Program-made: the position numbers and the translations under genes | Assembly (NCBI GenBank): GCA_027487735.1 | Contig: JAIYDA010000006.1 | Coordinates: 1 to 62,488 of the forward strand | From: Planctomycetaceae bacterium | GTDB taxonomy: Bacteria > Planctomycetota > Phycisphaerae > Phycisphaerales > UBA1924 | Direction: 5' to 3' | Length of the DNA stretch: 62,488 nucleotides | Notes under the pieces: generated by a model | The model's database searches: none | The model's input: the letters and a program-made list of their open reading frames with translations, nothing else | Told to the model about the DNA's origin: nothing | Part shown: positions 60,953 to 62,488 of the stretch, piece by piece | How the letters are laid out: each line of letters opens with the position of its first letter | Numbering within the stretch: position 1 is the first letter of the stretch

Positions 60953-60984
60953 TATCGCTTTATCGCTTTATCGCTCTATCGCTT
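60953..60984. repeat. 8-bp tandem repeat tatcgctt, four copies
   Basis: tatcgctt / tatcgctt / tatcgctc / tatcgctt, directly before the FecCD-like gene. On the other strand each unit contains GATA, so it could also act as scattered -10-like sites. Confidence 0.85.
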
Positions 60985-61012
60985 TTCACTTTGTCGCTTT
61001 TCGCCCAGTCCC

Positions 61013-62008
61013 ATGCCCCGCCCCTCCCCCACCACGCCTGCGCTCGCCCTGCTGCTCGCAGCGGGCGTGCTCGCTGCCCTCGTGTGGTGGCGCGTGTATG
61101 GGTTTGCGATGCCCGGGGGTGCCAGCAGCGAGCAAGTGCAGTTGCTGCGCGAGCTGCGGGTGCTGCGGTGCGCGAGCGCGGTCATCGTGGGCAGCGGGCT
61201 GGCGTGCGCGGGCGTGCTGCTGCAATCGCTGCTGCGCAACCCGCTCGCAAGCCCCGACCTGCTGGGCATGAGCAGCGGCAGCGGGCTTGGGCTGATGGCT
61301 GCGGTGCTGACGAGCTACTGGGCCACGGGCAACCTAGCAGACCCCGGGCCACTGGGCGCGATCGCGTGCGGGCTGCTGGGGGCGCTGGGCGCGCTCGCGG
61401 TGGTGTGGGCGTGCTCGCGCGGGGCGCAGGGGCTCTCGACCACGGGCGTGGTGCTGATGGGCGTGGTTGTGGGGCTTGTCGCGGCGGGGGGCATTGCGAT
61501 TGCGCAGCACCTGCTGCCCGACAAAGGCGTGGCGGCAAGCAGGCTGCTGGTGGGGGCTTTGCGCGATGATGTGCCAACGCGATTGGTGCTGGCGTGCGGC
61601 GGGATCACGCTGGCGTGCGTGGCGCTGGCACTGCGGCTGGCGCGAGCGATGGACGCCTCGACGCTGGGCGATGACGAGGCCCAGAGCGTGGGCGTCGCGC
61701 TGGGGAGCCTGCGGACGTGGCAGTTTGTGCTCAGCGGCATGCTCACGGCGTGCGGCGTGGTGCTGAGCGGGCCCATCGCGTTTGTCGGGCTGCTCTGCCC
61801 GCATGCGGCGCGGCTGCTGATTGGTGCAAGGCACGGCCCGCGCCTGCTGCTGGCAACGCTGCTGGGGGCGTGCACGCTCGTGCTGGGCGATTGCCTGGTG
61901 CAACTGCTGCGCGAGCTGGCGCCGGGGCTTGGGCGCCTGCCGCTGGGCGTGCTGACGAGCGTGGTGGGCGGGCCGGTGTTTGTGTGGATGATGGTGAGCA
62001 GGAAGTAA
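61013..62008 (+). CDS. FecCD/BtuC family ABC transporter permease
   Basis: 331 residues with about nine to ten helices, of the family that imports iron siderophores, heme or cobalamin. Family motifs: LRELRVLRCASAVIVGSGLACAG (split: RELRVLRCASAVIVG), LLQSLLRNPLASPDLLGMSSG, LGSLRTWQFVLSG and the closing FVGLLCPHAARLLIGARHGPRLL (split: FVGLLCPHAARLL). Length is standard. No Shine-Dalgarno stands before the ATG; the leader is the octamer repeat. No binding protein or ATPase is beside it; the next gene is on the opposite strand. Confidence 0.9.
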   Translation: MPRPSPTTPALALLLAAGVLAALVWWRVYGFAMPGGASSEQVQLLRELRVLRCASAVIVGSGLACAGVLLQSLLRNPLASPDLLGMSSGSGLGLMAAVLTSYWATGNLADPGPLGAIACGLLGALGALAVVWACSRGAQGLSTTGVVLMGVVVGLVAAGGIAIAQHLLPDKGVAASRLLVGALRDDVPTRLVLACGGITLACVALALRLARAMDASTLGDDEAQSVGVALGSLRTWQFVLSGMLTACGVVLSGPIAFVGLLCPHAARLLIGARHGPRLLLATLLGACTLVLGDCLVQLLRELAPGLGRLPLGVLTSVVGGPVFVWMMVSRK

Positions 62009-62010
62009 GA

Positions 62011-62111
62011 GGGAGCGGGGAACTGGGAACGGGGAACGGGCAAGGCAGAGTCGCTCGCGCGCGAGCGATTATTTACTTCCCGCTCCCTGTTCCCCGCTCC
62101 CCGCTCCCTTT
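62011..62111. repeat. heptanucleotide repeats around an 18-bp perfect palindrome
   Basis: Left side, 62011-62038: gggagcg / gggaact / gggaacg / gggaacg. Centre, 62051-62068: a perfect 18-bp palindrome (tcgctcgcg and its complement) followed by TTATTTACTT, likely the terminator of the permease gene. Right side, 62077-62111: ttcccgc / tccctgt / tccccgc / tccccgc / tcccttt, the reverse complement of the left word. The whole is a large inverted arrangement between convergent genes. Confidence 0.75.
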
Positions 62112-62114
62112 TCC

Positions 62115-62488
62115 TCATCGCCCGCTCGCGTTGCCAATGCCCGAGATGCTGACGGCCATGATCGCGCTCGCGCGCCAGGTGCCATCTTGTTCGACGTAGT
62201 CGAGGCGCCACCAGCTGTTCACGGGGAAGCCGGCTTTGGCCTTGGCCCACACCTTGACCTGCACCTGCCCGAAGCCCGGGCGGTTGGGGGCGGCTTGGAT
62301 GGACCGGATGGCGTAGTCCTCGAGGGCGTAGACGCCTGTGGTCGCGAACTGGCTCGCGACGCGATCGAGGATTGCCTGCGCGGGCAGGCCCAGCGGGGCT
62401 TGGAAGTAGGTGAGCGTGCAGTCGGGCGTGAGGCCCGCACGCACGCTGGAGACGTCGGCCTTGGCGACGCTGTCCACGAGCGCGCGGG
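62115..62488 (-). CDS. C-terminal part of an NTF2-like protein, cut off by window edge
   Basis: The last 124 or so residues of a protein entering from the right edge; the frame is open at 62488, so its start lies outside. The pattern (SVAKADVSSVRAGLTPDCTLTY, then WWRLDYVEQDGTWRASAI) resembles the NTF2-like/SnoaL fold used for small binding proteins or enzymes. The C-terminus includes AIMAVSISGIGNAS. No function can be given from this part. Confidence 0.55.
   Translation of the reverse strand, partial: RALVDSVAKADVSSVRAGLTPDCTLTYFQAPLGLPAQAILDRVASQFATTGVYALEDYAIRSIQAAPNRPGFGQVQVKVWAKAKAGFPVNSWWRLDYVEQDGTWRASAIMAVSISGIGNASGR

Noticed and set aside
1-62488. tRNA, rRNA, CRISPR, IS or prophage elements
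   Set aside because: I looked for T-loop signatures, regularly spaced direct repeats, transposase motifs and phage proteins and found none. A covariance-model search would be decisive for RNAs.

Overview
The window is GC-rich (roughly 62-70% over most of its length) and reads as a chromosomal segment of a Planctomycetota bacterium, most likely class Phycisphaerae. This rests on three things. A secreted metalloprotease ends in two DFNNDGLFPDDAD 'GC-type dockerin' repeats. There is an exosortase/EpsI exopolysaccharide locus. Several large proteins have no recognisable relatives outside that group. Taxonomy is an inference, since no rRNA gene is present. I saw no tRNA, rRNA, CRISPR array, insertion sequence or phage gene.

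Layout. 1-2187: the cut-off end of an amidohydrolase and a helix-turn-helix protein. 2418-7705: a secreted reprolysin-type metalloprotease and a tyrosyl-tRNA synthetase with an extra block of about 97 residues. 7745-9636: a lower-GC patch (about 55%) holding two small membrane proteins and a divergent prepilin-like protein, separated by a 12-C tract inside a promoter. 9659-17043: mfd, a membrane protein, two lipoproteins (one a papain-like C39 protein) and a single-domain response regulator. 17158-28185: rplT and rpmI, an Mrp-type ATPase, a Nudix hydrolase, accB, an M24 peptidase, an orphan ABC permease, an exported protein, accC and a methyltransferase, with REP-like palindromes between some of them.

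28322-40758 is a dense cluster. Leftward it encodes three SPFH (HflK/HflC-like) proteins, an ABC ATPase, an ABC-2 permease and a large membrane-anchored protein. Divergently it encodes a second ABC-2 permease and a small membrane protein. 40958-43237 is an HDOD-GGDEF-REC signalling protein. 43349-46127: a lipoprotein, a FUN14-like membrane protein and a threonine aldolase. 46171-59934 is a leftward exopolysaccharide/exosortase locus: Wza/EpsE-type export lipoprotein, exosortase, EpsI, a very large TPR protein, a Wzc-like chain-length protein with a degenerate P-loop, a sugar-nucleotide epimerase and a WecA-type glycosyl-phosphate transferase. The end holds an isolated atpC, a FecCD/BtuC-type permease and a cut-off NTF2-like protein.

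Two features recur in the non-coding DNA. First, at least nine operon heads have a TANNNT hexamer exactly 5-7 nt before the start codon and no Shine-Dalgarno sequence, the layout of leaderless transcripts; others have a normal Shine-Dalgarno. Second, several intergenic gaps carry tandem 7-nt repeats of differing sequence, resembling the heptanucleotide STRR repeats of cyanobacteria.
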